From UBA9732 sp031935845 (GTDB lineage Bacteria; Spirochaetota; Spirochaetia; Sphaerochaetales; Sphaerochaetaceae), in assembly GCA_031935845.1 (NCBI GenBank), contig JAJBWA010000100.1, positions 1 through 23,384 of the forward strand: a stretch of DNA of 23,384 nt, in the 5' to 3' direction. A model generated the notes under the pieces. The model was given only the letters and a program-made list of their open reading frames with translations, was not told the origin of the DNA and searched no databases. Of the stretch, positions 22,967 to 23,384 are shown one piece after another; within the stretch, counting starts at the first letter, position 1, and the number at the start of each line of letters is the position of its first letter. The translations under genes were made by a program, and so were the position numbers.

Positions 22967-23384
22967 ATGAGAAGAATAGTTACCATTCAGGACGTTTCAT
23001 GTGTAGGAAAGTGCTCTCTGACAGTGGCACTTCCGATCATCTCGGCAATGGGAGTGGAGACAGCCATCATTCCGACGGCCGTGCTTTCCACCCATACCAT
23101 GTTCCAGGGCTTTACGTTCAGGGACCTGACCTCCGACATCAATCCCATCATGGAGCACTGGAAGAAAGAGGGCTTCACTTTCGATGCCGTCTACACCGGC
23201 TATCTGGGATCGTTCGAGCAGATCGACCTGATGCACAGCCTCTTTGCGCAGTTCGGGAAAAATGCGCTCAAGATCGTGGACCCGTGCATGGCAGACAACG
23301 GAAAGCTTTATCCCGGCTTCACTCCGCAGTTCGCAGCCAAGATGGCAGGCCTGTGTGCCGATGCAGACATAATCGTCCCGAACC
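22967..23384 (+). CDS. pdxK: Pyridoxamine/pyridoxal kinase, N-terminal part (cut by window end)
   Basis: PfkB-family kinase that phosphorylates vitamin B6 vitamers toward pyridoxal phosphate. The 139 codons in view start MRRIVTIQDVSCVGKCSL and contain LPIISAMGVETAIIPTAV, LSTHTMFQGFTFRDLT, the TGYLGSFEQID motif and VDPCMADNGKLYPGF. This matches the pyridoxamine kinases of anaerobic bacteria, with CMADNG in place of the more usual VMGDNG. The frame runs open through the last base of the window, so the ATP-binding C-terminal half is not seen. A GAGG stretch is one base from the ATG, too close for a normal Shine-Dalgarno. The symbol is tentative (pdxK or pdxY). Its position after a PLP-dependent lyase fits cofactor supply. 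Confidence 0.88.
   Translation, partial: MRRIVTIQDVSCVGKCSLTVALPIISAMGVETAIIPTAVLSTHTMFQGFTFRDLTSDINPIMEHWKKEGFTFDAVYTGYLGSFEQIDLMHSLFAQFGKNALKIVDPCMADNGKLYPGFTPQFAAKMAGLCADADIIVPN

Noticed and set aside
1..23384. Mobile elements, prophage, CRISPR arrays, tRNA or rRNA genes
   Set aside because: I looked for transposase or integrase motifs, regular spaced repeats, and tRNA-like cloverleaf or CCA ends and found none.

Overview
The window is chromosomal DNA of medium GC content that looks spirochaetal. The clues are a lipoprotein-type LptC next to lptA-lptB-rpoN, a LexA-HolA-M18 aminopeptidase cluster, a Bacteroides/Spirochaete-type one-chain L-serine dehydratase, and a thiamine transporter behind a TPP riboswitch. 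I infer a host-associated or anaerobic spirochaete (Sphaerochaeta/Treponema-like). Nothing in the window fixes the genus. No mobile elements, CRISPR arrays, tRNAs or rRNAs are visible, and the DNA is almost fully coding.

Layout. 1-204: end of an upstream transcription unit (terminator at 13-53) and a short empty stretch. 205-3271 (minus): lexA-holA-M18 aminopeptidase, read in that order. 3427-4500 (plus): nucleotide-sugar epimerase. 4507-8615 (minus): tightly coupled operon lptC-lptA-lptB-rpoN-5'-3' exonuclease. 8682-9503 (plus): a YmdB-family protein that has lost several metal ligands. 9505-10902 (minus): MATE exporter. 10996-12228 (plus): L-serine dehydratase. 12309-14045 (plus): acyl-CoA synthetase, ending in a terminator. 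14130-15506 (plus): class II fumarase. 15507-16148 (minus): TRIC/UPF0126 membrane protein. 16218-17702 (plus): xylulokinase. 17800-21422 (minus): thiBPQ under a TPP riboswitch (21474-21549). 21648-22892 (plus): diaminopropionate ammonia-lyase. 22967-23384 (plus): pyridoxamine kinase, cut by the window end.

Function. The genes are mostly housekeeping: SOS control and replication (LexA, HolA, exonuclease), envelope lipid transport (LptCAB) with sigma-54, central carbon and amino-acid catabolism (serine to pyruvate, diaminopropionate to pyruvate, xylulose phosphorylation, fumarate/malate), and cofactor supply (thiamine uptake; pyridoxal phosphate salvage beside a PLP enzyme).

The two most interesting signals are these. 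First, the YmdB-like protein at 8682 keeps the fold motifs but has replaced about half of the expected dinuclear-metal ligands, so it is probably a pseudoenzyme or a re-purposed enzyme. Second, six transcription-unit-initial genes lack a usable Shine-Dalgarno and carry a -10-like hexamer exactly 6-7 nt before the ATG, which predicts leaderless mRNAs. Several start codons are placed downstream of the longest possible start because a good Shine-Dalgarno or -10 spacing supports the later one.
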